Of a stretch of DNA of 41,526 nucleotides, positions 32,757 to 41,353 are shown piece after piece; position 1 is the first letter of the stretch; each line of letters starts with the position of its first letter. A program made the position numbers and the translations under genes. Source of the DNA: Chryseobacterium gleum (GTDB taxonomy: Bacteria; Bacteroidota; Bacteroidia; Flavobacteriales_D; Crocinitomicaceae); NCBI GenBank assembly GCA_945897565.1, contig CAMDFN010000021.1:1-41526 (forward strand), in the 5' to 3' direction. Below the pieces are notes generated by a model, which worked only from the letters and a program-made list of their open reading frames with translations, was not told the DNA's origin and ran no database searches.

Positions 32757-34307
32757 CTAAATTTTCTGAAAAGACACCAATTCTTGTCGGGAAGCTGATT
32801 TGAGTAAATAATGGTAGCGACCCGCATTTAGATATTGGATTTCAAAAGTCAAGAGGTGCTGCCCGCCATTGAGTTGGCCTTCAAAAGACTTTTTGAGCAC
32901 TTTACCGCTTTGATCAATTAAAAAGATCTCTATGTATTCATTGTTTGAAATGAATTTCAACTGGTGCTGACCCAAACTTGGATTGGGGAATACCAATGGT
33001 TTTTGGAGCTGAGCGGCCGCATTTTCACTGATGCTATTGGTACAACCTTGTAAGAGCTCATAGTACGTGATATTCTGCTCAAACAATCCTTGGATCACCT
33101 GCTGATCCACCTCAAACCAATCTTTAAGGATACTCGCATAAATATCCCGAAAATCTATGGCCATCGGGATGCCCGCCTGGTTATTGACTTGATTCGGGAT
33201 TTGTGGGTTGGCCCCAACAATTCCAGAACTTACACAAGCTCCAAAAAGTAAAAGTGGTGCCGCATCGCCGTGATCGGTACCCATGCTGCCATTGCTAGCG
33301 ATTTGGCGACCAAATTCAGAAAATGTAATGCCCGCAACGCGTTGTTCAAGACCCAAAAGCTGTAGATCTTGTTGAAATGCCCTCACAGCATCTGAAATGC
33401 GCTTGAGTAAGTTGGCATGCACCCCTTCCTTTACATCATTTGAATCAACTTGCGCATCATGCGTATCAAAACCACCTACGTTGAGGATATACACCTTTGT
33501 TTTGAGCCCTCCTGAAATCATTTGAGCAATATACTTGAGCTGAACGGCTATCGGATTCAGTGGGTCATAGAGATTTGAAAGTGAATTTCCAGCACTTGCT
33601 GCACTACTGATTTGCTGGCCGTATTCGTTGGTTTGATTGATCAGCGTGGAGATGTACTCAATTTGGCCACCGTAATAAGTGCCATCGTTTGTGACGGAGG
33701 TAAGCAAGAGGTTTGCGTTATTGAAAGGGTCGGAAACCGCATGGCTAAAATTACCCATTAGGCCTTGACATGTCGTAGAAACTTCTGATCCCATTGAAAT
33801 GGCAAAAGGATCTGGAAAGTCGACATTTGGGTAGTTATCCGGAAAATTTGGATAAGCGCTGTCAAAATAACGACCCAACCAACCGCTGGTTTGATTGATG
33901 TCTAAGGCGCCAGTTGACCAAATATCCATAGACCTGAAATGCGAACGATTGGGTTCTGGATAACCCACATTTTGGATGACGCTCAATTTTCCTTCATTAA
34001 ATAAAGTTTGCATGCCCGTCATTTTCGGGTGCAAGCCCACCTCGAGGGTCAGCGGTAAAATTTCAGTTTCCGGAACCAAAATATTGGAACGCTGCACCAA
34101 CATTTCAGCGTATTGATCTCTCGGAAAAACCATATTGAGCCCGTCATTTCCACCGTTCATGCGTATCAAAATAAGTACTTTGTCTTCGGCGCTTTTTGGC
34201 ACATCGAATAGTTGCTTTGCAATCGCTTGCATCGAAAATCCATTTTGCACAAAAGGCAAAGAAAGACTCGCGAGCGCGCCGTTTTTAAGGAAGGATCTTC
34301 TTTTCAT
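32757..34307 (-). CDS. DUF1501 protein with Tat-type signal and T9SS type A sorting domain
   Basis: A 516-residue protein of the DUF1501 family, which has an alkaline-phosphatase/sulfatase-like fold. It begins MKRRSFLKNGALASLSLPF, a twin-arginine signal. The body has RMNGGNDGLNMVFPRDQYAE, the segment VGGFDTHDAQVDSNDV and TFSEFGRQIASNGSMGTDHG, typical DUF1501 signatures. The last 80 residues (from PLVFPNPSLGQ) form a T9SS type A sorting domain, so the protein should reach the cell surface. Its start codon overlaps the stop of the DUF1800 gene (TAATG), so the two are made together. Substrate unknown. Confidence 0.9.
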   Translation of the reverse strand: MKRRSFLKNGALASLSLPFVQNGFSMQAIAKQLFDVPKSAEDKVLILIRMNGGNDGLNMVFPRDQYAEMLVQRSNILVPETEILPLTLEVGLHPKMTGMQTLFNEGKLSVIQNVGYPEPNRSHFRSMDIWSTGALDINQTSGWLGRYFDSAYPNFPDNYPNVDFPDPFAISMGSEVSTTCQGLMGNFSHAVSDPFNNANLLLTSVTNDGTYYGGQIEYISTLINQTNEYGQQISSAASAGNSLSNLYDPLNPIAVQLKYIAQMISGGLKTKVYILNVGGFDTHDAQVDSNDVKEGVHANLLKRISDAVRAFQQDLQLLGLEQRVAGITFSEFGRQIASNGSMGTDHGDAAPLLLFGACVSSGIVGANPQIPNQVNNQAGIPMAIDFRDIYASILKDWFEVDQQVIQGLFEQNITYYELLQGCTNSISENAAAQLQKPLVFPNPSLGQHQLKFISNNEYIEIFLIDQSGKVLKKSFEGQLNGGQHLLTFEIQYLNAGRYHYLLKSASRQELVSFQKI

Positions 34308-35881
34308 TAGCAGACGTGGAATTGAGGCATTTTGAACATGACATTGAGCACCGCTTGCATGCGCAGCTCAACAGGCGTATAAAACGTAGGATTGGTAGGG
34401 TTTGTCAGGTATTCATCGTACTGGAGCGTCCATTCGAAATCGGGAAGGCCTCCAGTTAAAACTGCTTTGATCGCTAGTTTATCCGCAGCAGGAATATCCT
34501 TTGGAAACAATACCAAGCACATATCTTCTATCACTTGTGGCGCTGACCCCGGAGCAGAAAGCCCATTGAGTAAATCCAACACCTTGATTTTAAAGATATT
34601 CCCATTGACATTGTAGTTATTGGAGGTCAGTAAATTGGCGACATCAAAACGCTTTTTAATGTAAGTCGAATTGATCCAAAGCCTGTAAAACGCGGGGGCT
34701 TGATAATAGGGGGTCCAGCCGGCAACGCTTGGCGGTGCAGCATAGCCCTGCCCCATTTGGTCTGCCAAACCATACATCGATAAATAGATTTGATACGTGC
34801 TTTGCAAATCGAAATTTGCTGTGGTATTTGAGGTATTGAGCATGGCACAGAGCATTTCTAACGGCGAGCGGATAACAGCGCCGCGTACACTAATGTCATA
34901 AAAATGGGCACTTGACAAAAGCTCATTGAGCACCGGCGCTACTTCAAAGTTGTTTGTCACAAAAGTTTGCGCCATATCGGTGATGATATTTTGTTCTACC
35001 CACGGTGTGATATCGCAATTGACAAAATACCTGTAGAGTTTGCGGCAAATGTACAGGGCGGTATCTGACTGATTGAAAACAACATCTATGTAGGTAGCGT
35101 ATTCTGTGGCAGCACCCGCATTGATGGTTTGATTGGCAAAATGATAAGAAAGCGTTTTAGAGGTGTTGTCGTGGAGCAAAGGCATAAATTGAGTTGTCAC
35201 CTGTGTTTGAGTGGCACTGCGCACGCCTTGCACCACATAACCTGTAAAAATTTTGGCGCCTGCAGCGACATCTTGCTCTGTAAATGTTGCATAATCACCT
35301 GCTGCTAATTGAGCACCCTTGCCAACGGTAAAGAGTTCAAGTAATTCGCGGGCGTAATTTTCATTGGGAGAAAAAACAGTATTGGTATTTCCGTTTAAAA
35401 AAAGCAACATACATGGATCTACTGTAACGTCTTTTACAAGCTGTTTGACATTGCCTAAGGAATGCTGCCTTAATAACTGAAGGTATTGATACATGGCGCG
35501 GGCATCGCCTGAAGTGCTCACTCCAAAATGGTTTTGCCAAAAAAAGAGCATTTTCTCGTTCAAACTGAGGCTTTCTTGATTGAGGTTTTTTGCAATCCAA
35601 GCGCCAAGAGATTTCATGCGTGCGCCCTCGGTTTGCTGATTGGCTGTGTTATCTAGCGGATACACTGCATTGACCCAAGTTTGGCCTTGCGCAACAATTT
35701 GCTCTGCGGGGTCATAAGCCAGCGGTTGATCTATAACTGACGGCGTAAATAACGTTGCTAGCGTCGCATTCAGACCATTTTGCACAGCTGATTGTATGTC
35801 CTGAAAAGTAGCCCCGAAGGTACAGCGCCTTAGTAAATGTGCGGCTTCTGCGGAGGTCCAAGGACCAGTGTAAGGAGTCAT
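34307..35881 (-). CDS. DUF1800 protein
   Basis: A 524-residue, mostly helical protein of the DUF1800 family, whose genes regularly pair with DUF1501 in Bacteroidota, Planctomycetes and others. Seen: AEAAHLLRRCTFGATFQDI at the start, LNEKMLFFWQNHFGV, LRQHSLGNVKQLVKDVTVD, NYARELLELFTVGKG, and YRYFVNCDI; these are the usual family marks. From the ATG at 35881 no signal peptide is seen. The longer frame to 35929 starts at a TTG that serves as the -33 element. Cotranslated with the DUF1501 gene. Biochemical function unknown. Confidence 0.9.
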   Translation of the reverse strand: MTPYTGPWTSAEAAHLLRRCTFGATFQDIQSAVQNGLNATLATLFTPSVIDQPLAYDPAEQIVAQGQTWVNAVYPLDNTANQQTEGARMKSLGAWIAKNLNQESLSLNEKMLFFWQNHFGVSTSGDARAMYQYLQLLRQHSLGNVKQLVKDVTVDPCMLLFLNGNTNTVFSPNENYARELLELFTVGKGAQLAAGDYATFTEQDVAAGAKIFTGYVVQGVRSATQTQVTTQFMPLLHDNTSKTLSYHFANQTINAGAATEYATYIDVVFNQSDTALYICRKLYRYFVNCDITPWVEQNIITDMAQTFVTNNFEVAPVLNELLSSAHFYDISVRGAVIRSPLEMLCAMLNTSNTTANFDLQSTYQIYLSMYGLADQMGQGYAAPPSVAGWTPYYQAPAFYRLWINSTYIKKRFDVANLLTSNNYNVNGNIFKIKVLDLLNGLSAPGSAPQVIEDMCLVLFPKDIPAADKLAIKAVLTGGLPDFEWTLQYDEYLTNPTNPTFYTPVELRMQAVLNVMFKMPQFHVC

Positions 35882-35898
35882 TGTCGTGAAATTTACTG

Positions 35899-35929
35899 AA
35901 AAAGTACATTTTTTTACCCATAAAAGCAA
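35899..35929 (-). promoter_or_regulatory. Promoter of DUF1800-DUF1501 operon
   Basis: Minus-strand TTG (35927-35929), a 20-base spacer and TACTTTTT (35899-35906), one mismatch from TAnnTTTG, 17 bases before the ATG at 35881. Divergent from the adhesin promoter. Confidence 0.5.
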
Positions 35930-35948
35930 CCACTAAACTAGATTTTCG

Positions 35949-35980
35949 TTGTTGAAAAAAGAAAATTTAAATTAAATTTG
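35949..35980 (+). promoter_or_regulatory. Promoter of glycine-rich surface protein gene
   Basis: TTG at 35949-35951 or 35952-35954, a spacer of 21 or 18 bases, and a perfect TAAATTTG (35973-35980). An in-frame TTG at 35978 is part of the -7 box and cannot be the start codon. Confidence 0.65.
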
Positions 35981-35998
35981 CCCACCTACCAAACCTAC

Positions 35999-38731
35999 AT
36001 GCATATGTTCAAGAAGATTATCTTCTCTCTTTTTACCCTCTCCTCATTCGTTTCTCAGGCGCAACAGTCTGTTACCTTTAATTACACAGGTGCACTCCAA
36101 ACTTGGACTGTCCCGCCCTGCGTTTATACGATTCAAGTAGATGTGCGCGGCGCTAAAGGCGGTGGCATCTTGGCTACTCCGTTCGTAGGTTCAGGCCAAG
36201 GCGGCAATGGCGCGCGCGTTCAGCATCCGAGCATTGCAGTTACACCTGGGCAAGTTCTTGAAATTCGCGTTGGCGGCAACCCAACTGGGCCAGCGGGTGG
36301 TTGGAACGGCGGCGGCAACGGACAAGCATCTCCTTCCAATACTCAATATGAATCTAAAGGTGGCGGCGGCGCATCCGATATCCGAGTTACACCTTTCGCC
36401 ATGAACAACCGTATCGTGGTTGCAGGTGGCGGTGGCGGACGCTCAGGCGGATCCGGACAAACGAACTATCAAGCTACCGGTGGTGCTGGAGGCTGTGCCA
36501 CAGGGCAAACAGGTTTAGGCTCACCATTTACCGGAACTGGCGGTGGTGGCGGTACCCAAACAGCAGGCGGTAACGGCGGCCCTCCATGGGGTGGTGGCCA
36601 ACTCGGTTCTGCCGGCACTATAGCCAATGGCGGTAACGGCGGTTTTTATGCCACTGCTTCTGGCGGCGGCGGCGGCGGCGGATACTACGGCGGCGGCGGT
36701 GGTGGCGGCGACAACTGTTGCGCTGGTGCTAACGGCGGCGGCGCAGGCGGCGGCGGCTCAAGTTTTTACCCGGCTGGAGGCACTTGCACGCAAGGTTTTC
36801 AAACGGGTCATGGTCAGGTTGTCATTACATATGTAGCTGGTTCAACTTCCATTACTGTTGCCAATAATGGTCCGTATTGTGCTGGTAGTCAAATCAACTT
36901 GACAGCCACCACAGGCTCACCAACTTATGCCTGGACCGGGCCAAACAGCTTTACTTCCAATCTTCAAAACCCAACTATTCCAAATGCAACAGCTGCAATG
37001 GCTGGTGTTTACACTGTTACTTATGATGCCGGTGGTTGTATTTCTACGGCTTCAACTACGGTAGTCGTCAATACGCCAATTGTGCCAACTTTTAATCAAA
37101 TTGCACCTATTTGTGAAGACGCCACGGCGCCAGGCTTGGCCAATTTATCTACAAACGCACCGGTGATTCAAGGAACTTGGAACCCAGCTGCCATCAACAC
37201 AGCCAACTCCGGCACCACAACTTACACCTTCACACCAAATGCTGGTATTTGTGCAACAACTGCAACCATGAATATCCAAATCTTGCCAAACGAACAATCC
37301 ACGTTTAACCAGATTCCAGATTTATGTATCAATGGAGTTGCGCCAGCTTTACCAGCAACCTCTACCAACAATATCCCCTACACAGGTGTTTGGAGCCCTG
37401 CAACTATTTCAACCGTAAATGCAGGTACTTTTACGTTTACGTTTACGCCAACTGCTGGGCAGTGTGCCTTCCCTGCCACTATGGATATCATTGTGCACGC
37501 ACTCACTACGCCACAGTTCAATCCAATGGGTCAAATTTGTCAGTACATGACAAACGTTGTCATCCCTACTACTGCTACCAACACGAGTAGCTACCTCAAC
37601 GGTCCACTCATTACGGGTTCTTGGAACAACCCAACGGTGATTACCACAACACCAGGAACTGTAAATTATACATTTACGCCAAATCCAAACCAATGTGCCT
37701 CTACGCTCAGCTTCCCTATTACAGTAGACCCACTTATTGTACCGCAGTTTACACAAATTCCACAGTTGTGTCAAGACGACGCCAATCCAATTTTCCCAAC
37801 GACGTCTAACAACGTACCCGGCATCACCGGCGCCTGGACGCCCCCAACTATCGATACCTCCATCCCGGGAATTCTTACCCACACCTTCTTCCCTGATCCA
37901 GGGCAATGTGGCGATACCGTAGACATGACCATCACCATTGTACCTGCTGTTCCACCGGCTTTTGTGGCCGACACACTCTCAGGCTGTAATCCGTTACTTG
38001 TCAATCTTTCAACCATAGGCGCCGTCCAAGGAGCTGTTTACACTTGGTCTTGGGGTGGAACACAAATTGGCCAGGGCAGTAATTTCTCGTATACATTTGA
38101 CGCAAGTGGTTACCACGACATCACCCTAGAATACAACTTGTTGGGTTGTGTCGAAACCACCACCTACAACGACTATATTTACATGGAGAGCTATCCGGAA
38201 GCTTCGTTTGCCGCGCTACCTGGCGCACTTACCGAAAGCACCATGCCTATTCAGTTTGTCAACAACTCTGTTGGTGCACTTACCTATGTTTGGGATTTCG
38301 ATGACAACAGCACAAGCACCGAAGAAAATCCAAACCACATGTATGTCGGTGTTTCTGAAAACCTGCTCGTTACATTAACGGCCTACACTTCACTCGGATG
38401 TTCAGACGAATACCAACTGAATTTACCTGTTATTGCAGAGCCAATTTATTACGTACCAAATACATTTACACCAGACGAAGACGAGCACAACCAAACTTGG
38501 CAAGCCATCTTTACTACAGGTTTTGATCCATATGCCTTCCAATTAGCGGTATTCAATCGTTGGGGTGAAGTCATTTGGGAAACCAAAGATGCTACCCAAG
38601 CCTGGGACGGCACCTACGGCCCAGACGGTATTAAAGTACCTGCAGGCATGTACACTTGGAAACTTCAATTTGAAACCAAAGAAAATGACTATCGCAAGAT
38701 TGTCACTGGAAGCCTGAACCTCATCAGATAA
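35999..38731 (+). CDS. Glycine-rich, repeat-bearing surface protein with T9SS type B sorting domain
   Basis: About 910 residues. A signal peptide (MFKKIIFSLFTLSSF and on to SQAQ) is followed by a glycine-rich domain (about residues 25-275) that starts FNYTGALQTWTVPPCVYTI, a fold often found in Bacteroidota and plant-like glycine-rich surface proteins. Then come an Ig-like domain (about 280-360), four repeats of about 72 residues with a conserved Cys pair (362-652), a further domain with SGCNPLLVNLSTIGA, a PKD domain (VWDFDDNSTSTEENP), and a gliding-motility-associated C-terminal domain starting YYVPNTFTPDEDEHNQ and holding FNRWGEVIWE. This end is the T9SS type B signal. Likely exported to the surface as an adhesin or matrix protein. 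ATG at 36005 is an alternative start. Confidence 0.9.
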   Translation: MHMFKKIIFSLFTLSSFVSQAQQSVTFNYTGALQTWTVPPCVYTIQVDVRGAKGGGILATPFVGSGQGGNGARVQHPSIAVTPGQVLEIRVGGNPTGPAGGWNGGGNGQASPSNTQYESKGGGGASDIRVTPFAMNNRIVVAGGGGGRSGGSGQTNYQATGGAGGCATGQTGLGSPFTGTGGGGGTQTAGGNGGPPWGGGQLGSAGTIANGGNGGFYATASGGGGGGGYYGGGGGGGDNCCAGANGGGAGGGGSSFYPAGGTCTQGFQTGHGQVVITYVAGSTSITVANNGPYCAGSQINLTATTGSPTYAWTGPNSFTSNLQNPTIPNATAAMAGVYTVTYDAGGCISTASTTVVVNTPIVPTFNQIAPICEDATAPGLANLSTNAPVIQGTWNPAAINTANSGTTTYTFTPNAGICATTATMNIQILPNEQSTFNQIPDLCINGVAPALPATSTNNIPYTGVWSPATISTVNAGTFTFTFTPTAGQCAFPATMDIIVHALTTPQFNPMGQICQYMTNVVIPTTATNTSSYLNGPLITGSWNNPTVITTTPGTVNYTFTPNPNQCASTLSFPITVDPLIVPQFTQIPQLCQDDANPIFPTTSNNVPGITGAWTPPTIDTSIPGILTHTFFPDPGQCGDTVDMTITIVPAVPPAFVADTLSGCNPLLVNLSTIGAVQGAVYTWSWGGTQIGQGSNFSYTFDASGYHDITLEYNLLGCVETTTYNDYIYMESYPEASFAALPGALTESTMPIQFVNNSVGALTYVWDFDDNSTSTEENPNHMYVGVSENLLVTLTAYTSLGCSDEYQLNLPVIAEPIYYVPNTFTPDEDEHNQTWQAIFTTGFDPYAFQLAVFNRWGEVIWETKDATQAWDGTYGPDGIKVPAGMYTWKLQFETKENDYRKIVTGSLNLIR
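36661..36757 (+). repeat. GGC-rich trinucleotide tract in glycine-rich domain
   Basis: Runs of GGC/GGT codons, such as six successive GGC starting at 36662 and another cluster at 36689, encode polyglycine. Slippage here would change length in frame, not switch the gene off. Confidence 0.7.
37082..37954 (+). repeat. Four tandem ~72-residue protein repeats
   Basis: Units start at 37082, 37298, 37511 and 37742. Each begins P-x-F-N/T-x-I-x-x-L/I-C, has G-x-W-x-P in the middle, and ends near Y/F-T-F-T/F-P-x-x-x-x-C. They are diverged at the DNA level, so old rather than recent copies. Confidence 0.85.
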
Positions 38732-38750
38732 ATTCCAAACTCTTATCGAT

Positions 38751-38782
38751 AAAAAAAGGCGAGCATCTGCTCGCCTTTTTTT
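38751..38782. terminator. Bidirectional terminator between adhesin gene and der
   Basis: Stem GGCGAGC / GCTCGCC with an ATCT loop (38765-38768), flanked by seven A on the left and seven T on the right, so it works in both directions between convergent genes. Confidence 0.9.
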
Positions 38783-38822
38783 ATGGATACAAGTTGATTG
38801 AGCTCAATGCTCTGGAATTCAA

Positions 38823-40133
38823 TTATTTCTTTCTGAAGAAAATACGAATGGGCACACCTTCAAAATTGAAGTGTTCGCGCAAGCGATTTTCTAAAAAGCG
38901 CTTGTAGGCATCAGTAAGGTATTGGGGTAAATTACAAAAGAAAGCAAAGCTCGGAGAGTAAGTAGGGAGTTGTTGAACAAACTTGATGCGGATGTACTTC
39001 CCTTTATTGGCTGGAGGTGGTGTTTGGGCAATTACTTCAAGCATTACCTCATTGAGTTGATGGGTTGGAATTTTACGCGTCCGGTTTTCAAATACTTGCA
39101 TGGCTGTTTCAAGCGCTTTGTGAATGCGCTGTTTTTCAATAGCGGAAGTAAAAATGATGGGTACGTTGTTAAATGGCGCGAGTTGCTCGCGCAAATTCGC
39201 CTCAAATTTGATCATTGTGTTTTGATCCTTTTCGATGAGGTCCCATTTATTGACCAATACAACAATTCCTTTTGAATTCTTTTCACACATGTAAAAAATA
39301 CTCAAATCTTGTTTTTGAATACCCTCTACGGCGTCTATCATGAACATACAGATATCGGCATTCTCGATAGTGCGCACAGAGCGCAAGACAGCATAGTACT
39401 CGATATCTTCGGTTACTTTGGCCTTTTTTCTTATACCTGCAGTATCGATCAAAAGAAAGTCAAAGCCGAATGCTTTGTAACGGGTGTGGATGGAGTCACG
39501 GGTAGTGCCGGAAATATCGGTGACGATATTGCGCTCTTGACCTGTGAGTGCATTGACCATTGACGACTTGCCTACATTTGGCCGGCCCACAATGGCAATG
39601 CGCGGAAGGCTGTCTTCTTCGCGGATAGACTCATCTTCTTTGTTGAAGTATTTGACGAGCTCATCGAGGATTTCTCCGGTTCCGCTACCGTTGGCCGCAC
39701 TTAAATCAAAAACCTCACCTAATCCGAATGTGTAAAATTCAGAAGACAAACCAACTCGCTCGGTGTTGTCTACTTTATTGGCTACAATCAGGACGGGCTT
39801 TTTACTTTTGCGCAGCAACTGGGCTACGGTCTGATCCATCTCAACAATGCCAGTCATGACATCTACCATAAAGACAATAACAGTAGCTTCTTCTATGGCA
39901 ATTTGAACTTGCTTGCGGATTTCACCTTCAAAAATATCTTCTTTGGTGGTGGCATAACCTCCGGTATCAATCACTGAAAACTGATAACCGTTCCACTCAC
40001 CTTTTCCGTAAATACGGTCGCGGGTAACGCCACTCACTTCTTTCACGATGGCGTCTCTAGACTCCGTGAAGCGATTGAACAAGGTAGATTTTCCGACGTT
40101 TGGACGTCCGACGATGGCAACTATATTACTCAT
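38823..40133 (-). CDS. der: Ribosome-assembly GTPase Der (EngA)
   Basis: A 436-residue GTPase with two tandem G domains and a C-terminal KH-like domain, needed for 50S subunit maturation. First G domain: P-loop [15 protein letters not shown]3 DTGGY and G4 NKVD. Second: [28 protein letters not shown]. The KH-like end includes [18 protein letters not shown] at 40133 is the normal start; the upstream frame runs into era. It begins 11 bases after the era stop, so era and der are one transcript. Identification secure. Confidence 0.97.
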   Translation of the reverse strand: MSNIVAIVGRPNVGKSTLFNRFTESRDAIVKEVSGVTRDRIYGKGEWNGYQFSVIDTGGYATTKEDIFEGEIRKQVQIAIEEATVIVFMVDVMTGIVEMDQTVAQLLRKSKKPVLIVANKVDNTERVGLSSEFYTFGLGEVFDLSAANGSGTGEILDELVKYFNKEDESIREEDSLPRIAIVGRPNVGKSSMVNALTGQERNIVTDISGTTRDSIHTRYKAFGFDFLLIDTAGIRKKAKVTEDIEYYAVLRSVRTIENADICMFMIDAVEGIQKQDLSIFYMCEKNSKGIVVLVNKWDLIEKDQNTMIKFEANLREQLAPFNNVPIIFTSAIEKQRIHKALETAMQVFENRTRKIPTHQLNEVMLEVIAQTPPPANKGKYIRIKFVQQLPTYSPSFAFFCNLPQYLTDAYKRFLENRLREHFNFEGVPIRIFFRKK

Positions 40134-40144
40134 GATTGTTGTGC

Positions 40145-41020
40145 TTAATATCCGTATTTCTTGAGCTTGGCATCTGAATGGCGCCAATCTTTGTCCACTT
40201 TGACATAGTTCTCGAGGAATACTTTTGTTTCTAGGAATTTTTCCATGTCTAGGCGCGCCGCCTTTCCAATTCGCTTGAGCATTTCGCCCCCGCGCCCGAT
40301 GATAATGCCACGCTGTGAATCGCGCTCGACAATGATATTGGCTCTGATGCGGGTCAGGCCGATTTCTTCTTTATACTCCTCTATCTCTATTTGCGTGCTG
40401 TAAGGGATTTCTTTCTGACAATGAATAAGGATCTTTTCGCGGATAATTTCTGAAATAAAGAAACGCATGGGGCGGTCAGAAATTTCTTCTTTGTCGTAGT
40501 ATGGTGGGCTCTCAGGAATAAGGGCTAGGATTTCTTCCCAAACGGCCTCAATATTGAATTTGTGCAAGGCAGAAACCGCGTAAACTTTGGCATTGGGTAG
40601 TTTTTCTTGCCAATAAGAGACGCGTTCCATGACCTTAGTTTGATCTGAGGTGTCAATTTTGTTGATCAGGCAAAGGACAGGTACTTTGAGCCTTTGAATG
40701 CGCTCGAGTGTCTCTTTGTGATTCATTTCATTTTCTTGGGTATCGGTCATGAAAATGAGTACATCTGCATCGGAAATAGACGCATTGACGTAATCCATCA
40801 TGCTTTCGTGGAGTTTGTAGGCGGCATTGACCACACCCGGCGTGTCAGAAAAAACAATTTGAAAATCTTCTTCGTTGACAATGCCTAAAATGCGGTGGCG
40901 AGTGGTTTGCGCTTTGGAACTCACGATGGAGAGCTTTTCACCCACCAATTGGTTCATGAGTGTAGATTTTCCTACGTTCGGAGAACCCACAATATTTACA
41001 AAACCTGATTTATGCGCCAT
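40145..41020 (-). CDS. era: GTPase Era
   Basis: A 291-residue GTPase that binds 16S rRNA and helps 30S maturation. G1 is [10 protein letters not shown], where many Eras have GRPNVGKS; G2/G3 region [14 protein letters not shown] and SDTPGV; G4 NKID. The KH domain holds [15 protein letters not shown] near the C-terminus. ATG at 41020 gives the standard N-terminus; the longer frame (41038) crosses the -7 box. First gene of the era-der operon. Confidence 0.97.
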   Translation of the reverse strand: MAHKSGFVNIVGSPNVGKSTLMNQLVGEKLSIVSSKAQTTRHRILGIVNEEDFQIVFSDTPGVVNAAYKLHESMMDYVNASISDADVLIFMTDTQENEMNHKETLERIQRLKVPVLCLINKIDTSDQTKVMERVSYWQEKLPNAKVYAVSALHKFNIEAVWEEILALIPESPPYYDKEEISDRPMRFFISEIIREKILIHCQKEIPYSTQIEIEEYKEEIGLTRIRANIIVERDSQRGIIIGRGGEMLKRIGKAARLDMEKFLETKVFLENYVKVDKDWRHSDAKLKKYGY

Positions 41021-41035
41021 AACTCTATTAAAGTG

Positions 41036-41043
41036 CAAAGGTA
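41036..41043 (-). promoter_or_regulatory. -7 box for era-der
   Basis: Minus-strand TACCTTTG, a perfect match, ends 15 bases before the era ATG. A TTTG 23 bases upstream is a possible -33 element. Confidence 0.55.
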
Positions 41044-41102
41044 CAATTATTTGACGGGATGCTCGCCAAACACTTTGATGTCGGGCAAAAACTTATTTTT
41101 TC

Positions 41103-41110
41103 TATCTTCG
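41103..41110 (+). promoter_or_regulatory. Possible -7 box for 57-aa protein gene
   Basis: TATCTTCG, one mismatch from TAnnTTTG, ends 4 bases before the ATG at 41115. The nearest TTTG is 25 bases upstream. Confidence 0.4.
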
Positions 41111-41114
41111 AAAT

Positions 41115-41288
41115 ATGGAAACACTCGAACAACAAATTTCTGCCCTCAAGTCTCAACTCACTGGCGACTTATTTTCGGATATCGAAACGCAACAAAAAAT
41201 TTATGAGCTCAAAAAGCAACTCAACCCAGCTATAGAGCATGCTCCTGAACAAGACGACGACGACGGTTGTTTATCCTGTGGAAGTTAG
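41115..41288 (+). CDS. 57-aa acidic protein with C-terminal CxxC
   Basis: The ORF encodes METLEQQISALKSQLTGDLF, a second helical stretch with TQQKIYELKKQL, then a run of four Asp and the end GCLSCGS. The first part should form a coiled-coil-like helix pair; the two final cysteines could bind metal or be redox active. From memory, small proteins with a TGDLF/M-like motif and a CVGCGS-type end are widespread in Flavobacteriales, which supports a real gene. It is divergent from era. No function is known to me. Confidence 0.7.
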   Translation: METLEQQISALKSQLTGDLFSDIETQQKIYELKKQLNPAIEHAPEQDDDDGCLSCGS

Positions 41289-41353
41289 TTTTCTAATGAC
41301 TACTTGCGTCAGTACGAAAACTATTTGCATTGATTTTAACGAGCTAAGCTACT

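Noticed and set aside
36661-36757. Regular GGC spacing considered as a possible CRISPR or other repeat array.
   Set aside because: It is a codon-level polyglycine tract inside an open frame with no spacer structure.
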